From positions 266,228 to 330,227 of the forward strand of contig DHVG01000001.1 in NCBI GenBank assembly GCA_002412545.1: a stretch of DNA of 64,000 nucleotides. Direction: 5' to 3'. The DNA is from Elusimicrobia bacterium UBA5214. GTDB taxonomy: Bacteria > Elusimicrobiota > UBA5214. Positions 1-8,117 of this stretch are shown here, piece by piece (the first letter of the stretch is position 1; every line of letters starts with the position of its first letter). The translations under genes and the position numbers were made by a program. The notes beneath the pieces were generated by a model, which worked only from the letters and a program-made list of their open reading frames with translations, was not told the origin of the DNA and did not search any database.

Positions 1-8
1 TAAGCAGA

Positions 9-1868
9 TTAACCAGCAAGAAAATCTTTTATCTTTTTTACAATTTTTTCTGGAGATAAACCATATTCTTCTTTGAGTAATTCTATTTCACCTTGTTCAA
101 CAAACTGGTCAGGTAAGCCGATAGACAATATTTCTACTTTTTCTTTACTGAATATCTCCTTTACTGCACCTCCTAAACCACTAACTACATTTTCTTCAAT
201 CGTAACAATTCGGGGGTGGACCGATTCTTTAAGTTTTTCTCTAATGAGAACTTCATCTAAAGGTTTAAGAAAACGTAAATTGATTAAAGTGGAATAGATA
301 TTTTCTTTTTCTAATTGTTTTATTGCTTCTAATGCCGGGTAAACCATACTACCAATAGCGACAATCAACAAATCTTTACCCGAGATAAGAATTTCACCTT
401 TACCATATGGCAATTTCTTGAAATCAGGGTCAAAGTTTATACCTTTTCCTTCTCCACGGGGATAACGAATTGCTACCGGTTTTTCCAGGTCAAGTGCGGT
501 ATAAAGCATATGGCGCAATTCATTTTCATCCGCTGGTGCCATTACCGTTAGATTAGGTATCATTCGCAAATAGGTTAAATCAAATATTCCTTGATGGGTC
601 GGTCCATCTTCGCCAACTATTCCCGCACGGTCAATAGCAAAAATTACTGGTAACTTTTGTAAAGCAACATCGTGAATAATCTGGTCAAAAGCACGTTGTA
701 AAAAGGTTGAGTAAATTACACATACTGGATGCATTCCTACCGCAGCTAAACCAGCCGCAAAAGTTACCGCATGTTGTTCGGCAATTCCCACATCAAAAAA
801 TCTTTCCGGGAACTCTTTAGCGAATTCAGTTAGTCCGGTTCCTACCGACATTGCGGCGGTAATCGCACAAATATGTTTGTCTTCCTTTGCTAAATGGACT
901 AAAGTTTGGCCAAAAACTGATGAGTAAGTTGGACAATTACTAATTTTTAAGATGTTACCAGTTGTGATGTCGAAAGGTTCAATACCGTGAAATTTTGTTG
1001 GTTCTTTTTCGGCTAAAGGAAAACCTTTACCTTTTTTGGTGATGATATGGAGTAATAGTGGCCCTTTAAAATCTTTAAAATTTTTTATTCGTTCTAAAGT
1101 ATCAATTAGTAAATTCAAGTCATGACCATCAATTGGACCTAAATAAGAAAATCCTAACTCTTCAAAAAGCATACCCGGGAAAAAAAGAACTTTAAATCTC
1201 TTCGCTATCCTTAAGGTAAATAACCCGGCAAAATGTAATCGGTGGAAAAAGTATTCAATTTTTCTTTCTGCTTTTTTTAATAGTCCAAGAGTGAGTATCC
1301 GGGTTAAATAACCAGCAATTGCACCAACCCGATGTGAAATGAACATTTCGTTATCATTAAGAATAACTAATAAATTAGTCCGTAAATGTCCGGCATTATT
1401 CAACGCTTCGTAAGCCATTCCTCCGGTGATTGTACCGTCACCAATGACGGCAACCACACTATATTTTCCTTTGCTCAAATCTCGGGCGGTGGCTATTCCT
1501 AAAGCTGCAGAAACTGCAGTTGAAGAATGTCCGGTACCAAAAAAATCATATTCACTTTCTTCACGACGAGTAAATCCACTAATCCCTCCCCATTGGCGTA
1601 AGGTAGCAAATTTATCTTTTCTTCCAGTAAGTATCTTATGAGCATAGGATTGATGCCCGACATCCCAGATGATTTTATCCTTAGGTGTATCATATACATA
1701 ATGCAAAGCAATTGCTAACTCTACACATCCTAAAGAAGGGGCTAAGTGTCCACCAGTCTTTGCCACCGTCTCAATGATTAACTTCCGTATTTCTTCCGCC
1801 AATTGTGGAAGAAATTCTCTCCGTAGTAAGCGTAAATCTTCTGGTGAATTTATCTTTTCTAAAATCAT
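9..1868 (-). CDS. dxs: 1-deoxy-D-xylulose-5-phosphate synthase
   Basis: Thiamine-diphosphate enzyme that condenses pyruvate with glyceraldehyde-3-phosphate, the first step of the MEP isoprenoid pathway. The 619-residue protein has the family's usual length. Visible are GTGHSSTA (about 111-118), the ThDP/Mg motif GDGT (143-146) with the NNAG continuation, and the pyrimidine-domain motif DVGIAEQHAVTF around 359-370 with catalytic Glu364. The transketolase C-terminal domain follows. The ATG overlaps the stop of the upstream prenyl synthase by 4 bases, so the two are translationally coupled and form a natural isoprenoid pair. Identification is firm. Confidence 0.97.
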   Translation of the reverse strand: MILEKINSPEDLRLLRREFLPQLAEEIRKLIIETVAKTGGHLAPSLGCVELAIALHYVYDTPKDKIIWDVGHQSYAHKILTGRKDKFATLRQWGGISGFTRREESEYDFFGTGHSSTAVSAALGIATARDLSKGKYSVVAVIGDGTITGGMAYEALNNAGHLRTNLLVILNDNEMFISHRVGAIAGYLTRILTLGLLKKAERKIEYFFHRLHFAGLFTLRIAKRFKVLFFPGMLFEELGFSYLGPIDGHDLNLLIDTLERIKNFKDFKGPLLLHIITKKGKGFPLAEKEPTKFHGIEPFDITTGNILKISNCPTYSSVFGQTLVHLAKEDKHICAITAAMSVGTGLTEFAKEFPERFFDVGIAEQHAVTFAAGLAAVGMHPVCVIYSTFLQRAFDQIIHDVALQKLPVIFAIDRAGIVGEDGPTHQGIFDLTYLRMIPNLTVMAPADENELRHMLYTALDLEKPVAIRYPRGEGKGINFDPDFKKLPYGKGEILISGKDLLIVAIGSMVYPALEAIKQLEKENIYSTLINLRFLKPLDEVLIREKLKESVHPRIVTIEENVVSGLGGAVKEIFSKEKVEILSIGLPDQFVEQGEIELLKEEYGLSPEKIVKKIKDFLAG

Positions 1869-2719
1869 TTCTTCCTTGTGCTAACCAGGTCAGCAAATTC
1901 TTTTAAAATTTTTCCTCTTGGACCAAAAATTTTCAGTGCTTTTTTCGCTTCCATAGTCAATTCTTTGATTCTCTTCTTAGTTTGTTTTATACCAAAAATT
2001 CGTGGATAAGTCCATAGTTTCATTTCTTTTTGCTGTTTATAGTCAATAAGGTCATCACCGATCTGGAATGCTAAACCAATATTTTCACCGTATTTTTCTA
2101 AAGCACGTAATTGGTCTGATTTTGCTCCGGAAAGTAAAGCGCCGATTTTAAGACAAACTTTAATCAAGGCACCGGTTTTCTTCCGATAAATTTTTTCTAA
2201 CTTTGAACTTTGAACTTTGAACTTTGAACTTAAGGTAATATCCATTACCTGTCCACCAATCATTCCTTCTCCACCACAAGCGTAAGATACTTCTTTTAAC
2301 ACTTGTTTGAGTGAACCTGCTTCTTTTGTAGTTTCCGCGAGTATTTCAAATGCTTTAGTAAGTAAAGCATCACCAGCAAGGATTGCTAATGCTTCACCGA
2401 ATTTTTTATGAGAAGAAAGTTTACCGCGACGGAAATCGTCATTATCTAAAGCGGGTAAATCGTCATGAATCAAAGAAAAAGTATGAATCATTTCCAAAGC
2501 ACAAGCAGCCGGAAGGACATTTTCTATTTTTCCACCAACCGATTCACTGGCGGCAAGCACAAGTAGAGGACGAAGACGTTTGCCACCGTCTAAAAGAGAA
2601 TAGGCCATTACTTTGTAAAGTAAAGAATTTGAACGTATATATTTTTTTAATTCTTTTTCTAATAAAGGTAAATTTTTCTTCCAGAAAAAATTTAATCTCT
2701 CCATTTTTTTCTGCACCAT
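1865..2719 (-). CDS. ispA: Polyprenyl (farnesyl/geranylgeranyl-type) diphosphate synthase
   Basis: Short-chain trans-prenyl transferase that elongates DMAPP/IPP from the MEP pathway, fitting its coupling to dxs. At 284 residues it is normal for IspA. The first Asp-rich motif is in HDDLPALDNDDFRRG, and the second is a shortened FQIGDDLIDY; the usual spacer with GD/GK after it is abbreviated. A seven-residue insertion before EKIYRKKTG is encoded by a heptamer tandem repeat (2201-2231). The start could also be the internal Met 15 bases downstream; neither has a strong ribosome site. Chain length cannot be told from sequence alone. Confidence 0.93.
   Translation of the reverse strand: MVQKKMERLNFFWKKNLPLLEKELKKYIRSNSLLYKVMAYSLLDGGKRLRPLLVLAASESVGGKIENVLPAACALEMIHTFSLIHDDLPALDNDDFRRGKLSSHKKFGEALAILAGDALLTKAFEILAETTKEAGSLKQVLKEVSYACGGEGMIGGQVMDITLSSKFKVQSSKLEKIYRKKTGALIKVCLKIGALLSGAKSDQLRALEKYGENIGLAFQIGDDLIDYKQQKEMKLWTYPRIFGIKQTKKRIKELTMEAKKALKIFGPRGKILKEFADLVSTRKK
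2201..2231. repeat. Heptamer tandem repeat inside ispA
   Basis: Four copies of CTTTGAA plus a partial fifth on the plus strand. Removing three copies (21 bp, seven residues KFKVQSS) rejoins SSKLEKIYRKKTG, which resembles the normal family sequence, so the repeat looks like a frame-preserving insertion in a surface loop. Confidence 0.85.
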
Positions 2720-2750
2720 TTTCTGTTTATAGAACTTCTATAATAAAGAT

Positions 2751-3539
2751 TTACATATCTCCCGCAGGTATTTGTAACCTTTTGATATTTGTCGCTTTAC
2801 CACTTTTTTCGTCAAGGTCAATGATTACAGCAGAAAAAATTAAATCTTTCGCTGCTACTTCAAAACGCAAGGGTATTTGAGTAAGATATTTTTTTAAAAT
2901 AATTTCTTTCTTTATGCCGATAACACTATCTCGTGGACCGGTCATTCCGCAATCAGTAATATAAGCCGTCCCCTCGGGAAGAATACGTTCATCGGCAGTT
3001 TGTACATGGGTATGTGTCCCGATTACCGCTGAGACCTTACCATCAAGATACCAACCCAGAGCCTGTTTTTCGGAAGTAATCTCGGCATGGAAATCAACAA
3101 TAATTAGATTTGTTTCTTTCTTGATTTCCGGAATAAGTGTATCCATACAACGAAATGGACAGTCCAAATCAGGCATATACACTCTTCCCATTAGATTAAC
3201 TACCGAAATTTCTGTTTTCTGATTTGAAAAATAAAAATTATATCCTTTACCGGGTGTAAAAGGTGGGTAATTTGCGGGTCGTAATATCCGTTGGTCGTCA
3301 ATAATGTCTTTAATTTCTTTACGGTCCCAGACATGATTGCCGAGAGTTAAAACTTCTACTCCAGAATTAATAATCTCTTCAGCAACATTTTTTGTCAGTC
3401 CGAAACCACCTGCTGCATTTTCGGCATTAGCAATAGTAAATTCAATATTTTCCTTTTTCTTCAATTCGTTAAGAATCTTATTTACTGTCTTTCTACCCGG
3501 TTCTCCAATAATATCCGCAATAAATAGTATTTTTACCAT
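2751..3539 (-). CDS. ymdB: YmdB-family metallophosphoesterase
   Basis: Calcineurin-like phosphoesterase of the YmdB family; Bacillus YmdB hydrolyses 2',3'-cyclic nucleotides. Motifs are FIADIIGEPGR at the N-terminus, NAENAAGG, LGNHVWDRKE, a VDFHAE block and GTHTHVQTADE, the complete set of metal ligands. I place the start at the MVKILF methionine, with an AAGGTG ribosome site 8 bases upstream. An earlier ATG overlapping the rny stop would add 14 non-conserved residues. It sits directly after rny, the widespread rny-ymdB pairing, which supports a joint role in RNA turnover. Confidence 0.93.
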   Translation of the reverse strand: MVKILFIADIIGEPGRKTVNKILNELKKKENIEFTIANAENAAGGFGLTKNVAEEIINSGVEVLTLGNHVWDRKEIKDIIDDQRILRPANYPPFTPGKGYNFYFSNQKTEISVVNLMGRVYMPDLDCPFRCMDTLIPEIKKETNLIIVDFHAEITSEKQALGWYLDGKVSAVIGTHTHVQTADERILPEGTAYITDCGMTGPRDSVIGIKKEIILKKYLTQIPLRFEVAAKDLIFSAVIIDLDEKSGKATNIKRLQIPAGDM

Positions 3540-3577
3540 TTTCGTTTCACCTTGAGACTCTTCCCGTTCGGTGGGGG

Positions 3578-5119
3578 TCATTTAGCCGTTTCAATAGCTC
3601 TTAATTCACGGATTACCGTTACTTTTACTTGTCCGGGATATTCTAACTCTTTTTCTACTTTCTTTGCAATTTCCTTAGCTAAGATTGCCGTTTGTGCGTC
3701 ATCAATTTCTTCTGGTTCAACAACAATTCTTATTTCTCTACCGGCCTGAATTGCATAAGCATTCACTACTCCACGAAAAGAAGATGCTAATTTTTCTAAT
3801 TTTTCAATTCTTTTCAGATAATGTTCTACACTTTCTTTACGGGCACCCGGACGGGCTGCAGAAACCGCATCCGCCGCTGCCAAAATTACTGCTTCTAATG
3901 ACTGAGGTTCCACATCTTCATGGTGAGATAAAATAGCGTTAATCATTTTTTCGCTTTCTCCATATTTTCTGGCAAGGTCAGCGGAAATTTGATGGTGTGT
4001 TCCTTCGACATCATGGTCAACCGCTTTACCAAGGTCATGTAATAATGCAGCCTTTTTACAGAAACGTCCATCAGCATTTAATTCACCAGATAAAGCCCCA
4101 GCAATATAGGCAACTTCAAGTGTGTGTTGAAGTTGGTTTTGTCCGTAAGAAGTACGATATTTCAGTTTACCAAGAAGTTTAAGTAATTCAATTGACAATC
4201 CACTTACACCAACTTCTAAAGCAGCTTCTTCACCTATTTCCTTAAGATGTGTTTCCATATCCTTTTTTATTTTTTCTACTACCTCTTCTATTCTCCCCGG
4301 ATGGATTCTTCCGTCGGCAATCAAGCGTTCCAAAGCAAGACGAGCAATTTCTCTTCTCACGCCGTCAAAAGCGCTCACCGTAATCGCTTCCGGAGTATCG
4401 TCAACGATTAAATCAACACCAGTCAGTTGTTCAAAAGTACGGATATTCCTTCCTTCCCGACCAATAATTCTTCCTTTAACTTCGTCATTAGGTAAAGGTA
4501 CAGTAGTAATAGTCACTTCTGCAGTATGGTCAGCAGCACACCGTTGTATGGCTAAAGTGAGAACTTCTTTTGCTTTCCTTTCCGCTTGTTGTTTTGCTTC
4601 CTGTTCAATATGCTTAGCCAACAATGCCCCTTCATTTTTTGCTTCTTCCTCCAGTGATTGAAGGAGTATTTTTTTTGCCTCTTCCGCACTCATCCCGGCA
4701 AGACGTTCAAGAACTTTTTTATTTTCTTCTTTTTCCAGGTTCAACTTATTTTCTTCCTCACGCAGGTTCTTTTCTCGTTCAATAGATTTGCGTTCCCGGT
4801 GTTCGGTCTCTCGTTCTTTTCTCTCTAAGACATCCAGTTTACGGTCAAGGTTTTCTTCTCTTTGACTTAAACGTTTTTCCAAATTTTCTAAATCTTTGCG
4901 TCTTTGGTAAGTATCTCTTTCAAATTCACGACGTTCACGTTCAAGAGTTTCTTTAATCTCTAAAAGACCTTCTTTCTTTTTTGCTTCCGCTTTTGCTTCT
5001 GCTTCGGAAATGATTTGTTTTGCCATTTTTTCTGCACTGATGAGTGATTTTCTTGCGTAAATTAAACGCAGGATGTATCCGACAATCAAACCACCAATCA
5101 GAAAAATATACTTTCCCAT
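3578..5119 (-). CDS. rny: Ribonuclease Y
   Basis: Membrane-anchored endoribonuclease that starts mRNA decay. The 513-residue protein has the full architecture: an N-terminal transmembrane segment (residues 4-22), a long charged coiled coil to about 190, a KH domain with GRIIGREGRNIRTFEQLTG, and an HD domain with LLHDLGKAVDHD. An AGGAGG ribosome site precedes the ATG. It is followed by ymdB with near overlap. Nothing is missing. Confidence 0.97.
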   Translation of the reverse strand: MGKYIFLIGGLIVGYILRLIYARKSLISAEKMAKQIISEAEAKAEAKKKEGLLEIKETLERERREFERDTYQRRKDLENLEKRLSQREENLDRKLDVLERKERETEHRERKSIEREKNLREEENKLNLEKEENKKVLERLAGMSAEEAKKILLQSLEEEAKNEGALLAKHIEQEAKQQAERKAKEVLTLAIQRCAADHTAEVTITTVPLPNDEVKGRIIGREGRNIRTFEQLTGVDLIVDDTPEAITVSAFDGVRREIARLALERLIADGRIHPGRIEEVVEKIKKDMETHLKEIGEEAALEVGVSGLSIELLKLLGKLKYRTSYGQNQLQHTLEVAYIAGALSGELNADGRFCKKAALLHDLGKAVDHDVEGTHHQISADLARKYGESEKMINAILSHHEDVEPQSLEAVILAAADAVSAARPGARKESVEHYLKRIEKLEKLASSFRGVVNAYAIQAGREIRIVVEPEEIDDAQTAILAKEIAKKVEKELEYPGQVKVTVIRELRAIETAK

Positions 5120-5272
5120 TTTTTCCTCCTAATTCTCGCAAAATCGCTAAAAGCCGCCCGATAGGTCATGCCTGCACCTGCCTGCACCTGTGAAGCCTGC
5201 ACAGGTGTCGCAGGCACAGGTGGTCTACCGACAAATCGCCAATCCGCCTGAGGCGGAAGTGTTTTTAGCAAT
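5120..5272. repeat. Repeat-rich spacer between rny and rarA
   Basis: This spacer has no gene. It holds a directly repeated decamer TGCCTGCACC (two copies near 5168-5187), a hairpin GCCTGC...GCAGGC, a second hairpin TCCGCC-TGA-GGCGGA, and outer arms TCGCTAAAA / TTTTAGCAA. CCTGCACAGGTGT also occurs in the rpmI-rplT element, so it belongs to a dispersed family. Confidence 0.6.
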
Positions 5273-7165
5273 TTATGTAACATTATTTTTTATAAATGAA
5301 AGAGAACGTTTTTCAGTAAGTAAAAAATTTATTCTTACATCGTTTGCTTCTTGAGGTATACTTTTTTTTATTTGAAAATCAAAACATAAACCAATAAATG
5401 TTTTGTGCGTTTGAAAAATTTTGGACAATAAACGGTCATAATATCCACCTCCGTAACCAATACGATTGCCATTTTCATCAAAGACTACACCGGGAACAAT
5501 TACCGTATCAATTTCTTTAAGCGTAACAATATTTGTTTTCCGTGGGTCAGGTTCAGGTATATTCCAAGTGCCAGGAATTAGTTCTTCCAAGTTGTTGATT
5601 GCATAAAGGTCAAGTTCCTTCTTTTCTTTATTTATCCGAGGAAGAATTACTCTTTTTCCTAAAGAGATACTTTTTTCAATCAACGGACGAGTTTCCACTT
5701 CATTGCGAAAAGAAACAAAAAAAAGTATTGTTTTTGCTTTCTTAATTTCCGGCAAGGCAAACAACTTCTCACCGATAATTTTGCTTTTTTTGGTAATTTC
5801 TTCGGGTTTTAGATTATTCCGCTGAGCAATCATTTCACGGCGTAAATTTTCTTTATTTGAATTTTGGTTAACGTTTTTCATTCGTTGGCTAATTTCTTTT
5901 TCAAAACCGGCTTTGGTTGGTTGATAGAATATTTTCTTTTCCGGGAGATATGTCTGTTCCACATAATGTCCCGGATAATTATGGGGATATTTGTAACCTA
6001 CTCCATGTCCTCGCCTATTTTTACCATTAAGATGTGCATCTTTTAGATGGGTAGGAACAGGCATAGTTTTCTTTGTTTCAATTTCTTCCCAGGCTTTCTC
6101 AATAGCCAGATAACTGGCATTTGATTTTGGTGCACAAGCAAGATAGATTGTTGCTTGTGCCAAAGGTATTTTTGCTTCCGGCATACCAATAAATTCTACT
6201 GCCTGTAAAGTTGCCGTAGCAATAGTTAACGCTTGCGGGTCAGCATTGCCGATATCTTCACTGGCAGCAATAATTAACCGACGAGCGATGAATCGCGGGT
6301 CTTCACCGGCATAAAGCATTTTTGCTAACCAATACAATGCAGCATCCGGGTCACTACCTCTTAAAGATTTAATATAGGCAGAAATTGTATCGTAATGTTT
6401 ATCACCTTGGCGGTCATAAAGAATTGCTTTTTTTTGAATTGATTCTTCAGCAACTTTAAGGTCAAAATTAATTTTTCCATTTTCGTCAGCAGGAGTGGTT
6501 AAAACGCCAATTTCTAATGCATTTAATACTCTACGCGCATCACCTCCAGACATTTTAATCAAATGTTCCAATGCCTCGTTGGACATTTCTATTTTCATTT
6601 TACCGAAGCCTCGTTCTTTATCCATCAATGCATTTTTAACAATTTTTTCTAAATCTTTTTCTTCGAGCGGATAAAATTCAAAAACTAAAGAACGGGAAAT
6701 TATACCTTGATTGACATAAAAATACGGATTTTCGGTTGTGATACCAATCAGAGTAAGATTACCCTTTTCCACATCCGGAAGAAGCGCATCCTGTTGTAAT
6801 TTGTTAAAATGGTGAATTTCATCAATGAGCAGGATTGTCTTTTTGTTGGAAGTTTGTCTTCTTTGTTGGGCAAAAACAATTTCTTGCCGTAATGTTTCCA
6901 CTCCGATATTTACGGCATTTAACTCAACAAAATGTGCCTGTGTTCGATTAGCAATAATTTTTGCTAACGCACTTTTCCCTGTCCCCGGTGGACCGAAAAG
7001 GATTAAGGAAGAAATACGGTCAGATTCAATTGCCCGACGGAGAAGTTTGCCTTCCCCTAAAATGTGTTCCTGACCAACGAATTCGTCTAAATTACGGGGT
7101 GCCATCCGTAAAGCTAAAGGTTGCATTTCAACTTCCTTTTTCTTTTCTTCAGAAAAAAGTTCCAT
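5273..7165 (-). CDS. rarA: RarA (MgsA) AAA+ ATPase fused to 5-formyltetrahydrofolate cyclo-ligase
   Basis: Two-domain fusion of about 630 residues. The N-terminal part (1 to ~430) is RarA/MgsA, a clamp-loader-like ATPase acting at stalled forks, with Walker A GPPGTGKS at 58-65 and Walker B ILLIDEIHHF. The C-terminal part (~437-630) is 5-formyl-THF cyclo-ligase, which returns 5-formyl-THF to the folate pool as methenyl-THF, with YGGGYYDRLL at 571-580. There is no stop or frameshift between them. I start at the ATG giving MELFSEEKK; the longer TTG-started version begins inside the 6S RNA terminal stem and reads through a CACAGATT-type repeat. zapA and 6S RNA lie upstream, the neighbourhood usual for the cyclo-ligase gene. 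Confidence 0.9.
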   Translation of the reverse strand: MELFSEEKKKEVEMQPLALRMAPRNLDEFVGQEHILGEGKLLRRAIESDRISSLILFGPPGTGKSALAKIIANRTQAHFVELNAVNIGVETLRQEIVFAQQRRQTSNKKTILLIDEIHHFNKLQQDALLPDVEKGNLTLIGITTENPYFYVNQGIISRSLVFEFYPLEEKDLEKIVKNALMDKERGFGKMKIEMSNEALEHLIKMSGGDARRVLNALEIGVLTTPADENGKINFDLKVAEESIQKKAILYDRQGDKHYDTISAYIKSLRGSDPDAALYWLAKMLYAGEDPRFIARRLIIAASEDIGNADPQALTIATATLQAVEFIGMPEAKIPLAQATIYLACAPKSNASYLAIEKAWEEIETKKTMPVPTHLKDAHLNGKNRRGHGVGYKYPHNYPGHYVEQTYLPEKKIFYQPTKAGFEKEISQRMKNVNQNSNKENLRREMIAQRNNLKPEEITKKSKIIGEKLFALPEIKKAKTILFFVSFRNEVETRPLIEKSISLGKRVILPRINKEKKELDLYAINNLEELIPGTWNIPEPDPRKTNIVTLKEIDTVIVPGVVFDENGNRIGYGGGYYDRLLSKIFQTHKTFIGLCFDFQIKKSIPQEANDVRINFLLTEKRSLSFIKNNVT

Positions 7166-7221
7166 ATGTTTATCTGTGTAATCTGTGGTTTCAATCTGTG
7201 CAATCTGTGTTAATAAAAAGA

Positions 7222-7383
7222 AAAACCCTGCCAATGCCGTGGAGATAGTCCAGTTTTGAACACCAATGATATAAGTGGGTATCCTGCCCCCCCGACGTAT
7301 TTAGTCGGGGGGTGACCACGGATTCCCGGGTTCACGATTGTAGGCTCAAACCAGGCAACCTCACACCAACATCGCAGGGTTTA
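7222..7383 (-). ncRNA. ssrS: 6S RNA (regulator of RNA polymerase)
   Basis: About 160 nt between zapA and the gene containing 5-formyl-THF cyclo-ligase, the same order as zapA-ssrS-ygfA in proteobacteria. The ends pair as a closing stem (5' AAACCCTGC with 3' GCAGGGTTT, extended by GATGTTG/CGGCATT with one bulge). The 3' arm runs straight into a T-rich terminator tract. The apical part contains a G/C-rich palindrome (about 7287-7312). No reading frame fills this gap. The identification rests on synteny and fold, not on a covariance search. Confidence 0.72.
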
Positions 7384-7462
7384 TTTTCTCAAAAAAGAAA
7401 AATCCCTTTAATACTTTAAAGAACAGAAACGAGAAACTCTCTCATTCTTCTGAATGAAAAAC

Positions 7463-7747
7463 CTATTCCAATACCGTGTTAAGTAAAATAAGCAATTCAT
7501 CAGTTTTTTTGTTTACTAAATTGTTAAAAGTATCCTTATTTTCTCGTAAACGGTGTAACTCATCAGCAATATTCAATGCTGCTAAGACGGCTAATTTCAT
7601 ACTGTCAACGATGTTGGTTGATTTTGCAATCTCCTGCATTTTTTGGTCTACATAACTAGCTAAAGAACTTATATAAAGAGCATCTCCTACATCTGTATCA
7701 AAATCGTAAGTCCTTCCGTAAATCGGAACGCTAACTTTTTCTTTCAT
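7463..7747 (-). CDS. zapA: Cell division protein ZapA
   Basis: A 94-residue ZapA-type protein that stabilises FtsZ rings. The N-terminal VPIYGRTYDFDTDVGDALYI matches the ZapA globular head, followed by a helix with VDQKMQEIA and a coiled-coil tail. It lies downstream of a small coiled-coil gene resembling ZapB and upstream of the 6S RNA. A consensus promoter ends only about 15 bases before the ATG, so the leader is very short. Confidence 0.9.
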   Translation of the reverse strand: MKEKVSVPIYGRTYDFDTDVGDALYISSLASYVDQKMQEIAKSTNIVDSMKLAVLAALNIADELHRLRENKDTFNNLVNKKTDELLILLNTVLE

Positions 7748-7762
7748 ACCTTTTCTAAAGAA

Positions 7763-7791
7763 ATTATATCTTTTTTATTTTTTCTTGTCAA
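7763..7791 (-). promoter_or_regulatory. Consensus sigma-70 promoter of zapA
   Basis: TTGACA (7791-7786), 17-base spacer, TATAAT (7768-7763): a perfect match to the housekeeping consensus, immediately upstream of zapA. It may also drive the 6S RNA and the fusion gene. Confidence 0.88.
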
Positions 7792-7846
7792 CCCCGTTAG
7801 AAAATTTTTTTTCTAAATTTACCCCATTTAGAAATACGAAAAAAAT

Positions 7847-8074
7847 TTAAATTTTATGTTTTTCAAACTTTTCTAAAAGTTTATTTAAATGTTCTTTGGC
7901 TTCCTTTATTTTTTCACGATAAGTTTCGTTCTCTTTCAATATTTTCCGTGACCGTTTAATTTCTTCTTCACGGAGAGCAATTTCTTCTTTCAGGTGACGA
8001 TTTTCTTGTCTCAACTGGTTAATCAGGTTTATCGTTTTATGTATTTTTTGTTCTAAAAGGTTTATCTTTTCCAT
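7847..8074 (-). CDS. Small coiled-coil protein, ZapB-like
   Basis: A 75-residue, highly charged protein, almost entirely predicted heptad coiled coil (LLEQKIHKTINLINQLRQEN onward) with no membrane segment or signal. Size, composition and position directly before zapA suggest a ZapB-like division factor, but such short coiled coils are too simple in sequence for a firm family call. It lies 43 bases downstream of pheT on the same strand. Confidence 0.7.
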   Translation of the reverse strand: MEKINLLEQKIHKTINLINQLRQENRHLKEEIALREEEIKRSRKILKENETYREKIKEAKEHLNKLLEKFEKHKI

Positions 8075-8117
8075 TGAATAAAAAGAATTCTAATCAATTT
8101 TTTGGAAAAAATCAATT

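Noticed and set aside
7166..7234. TTG-started extension of the RarA fusion
   Set aside because: It begins in the 6S RNA closing stem and reads through a CACAGATT repeat; RarA starts at MELFSEE.
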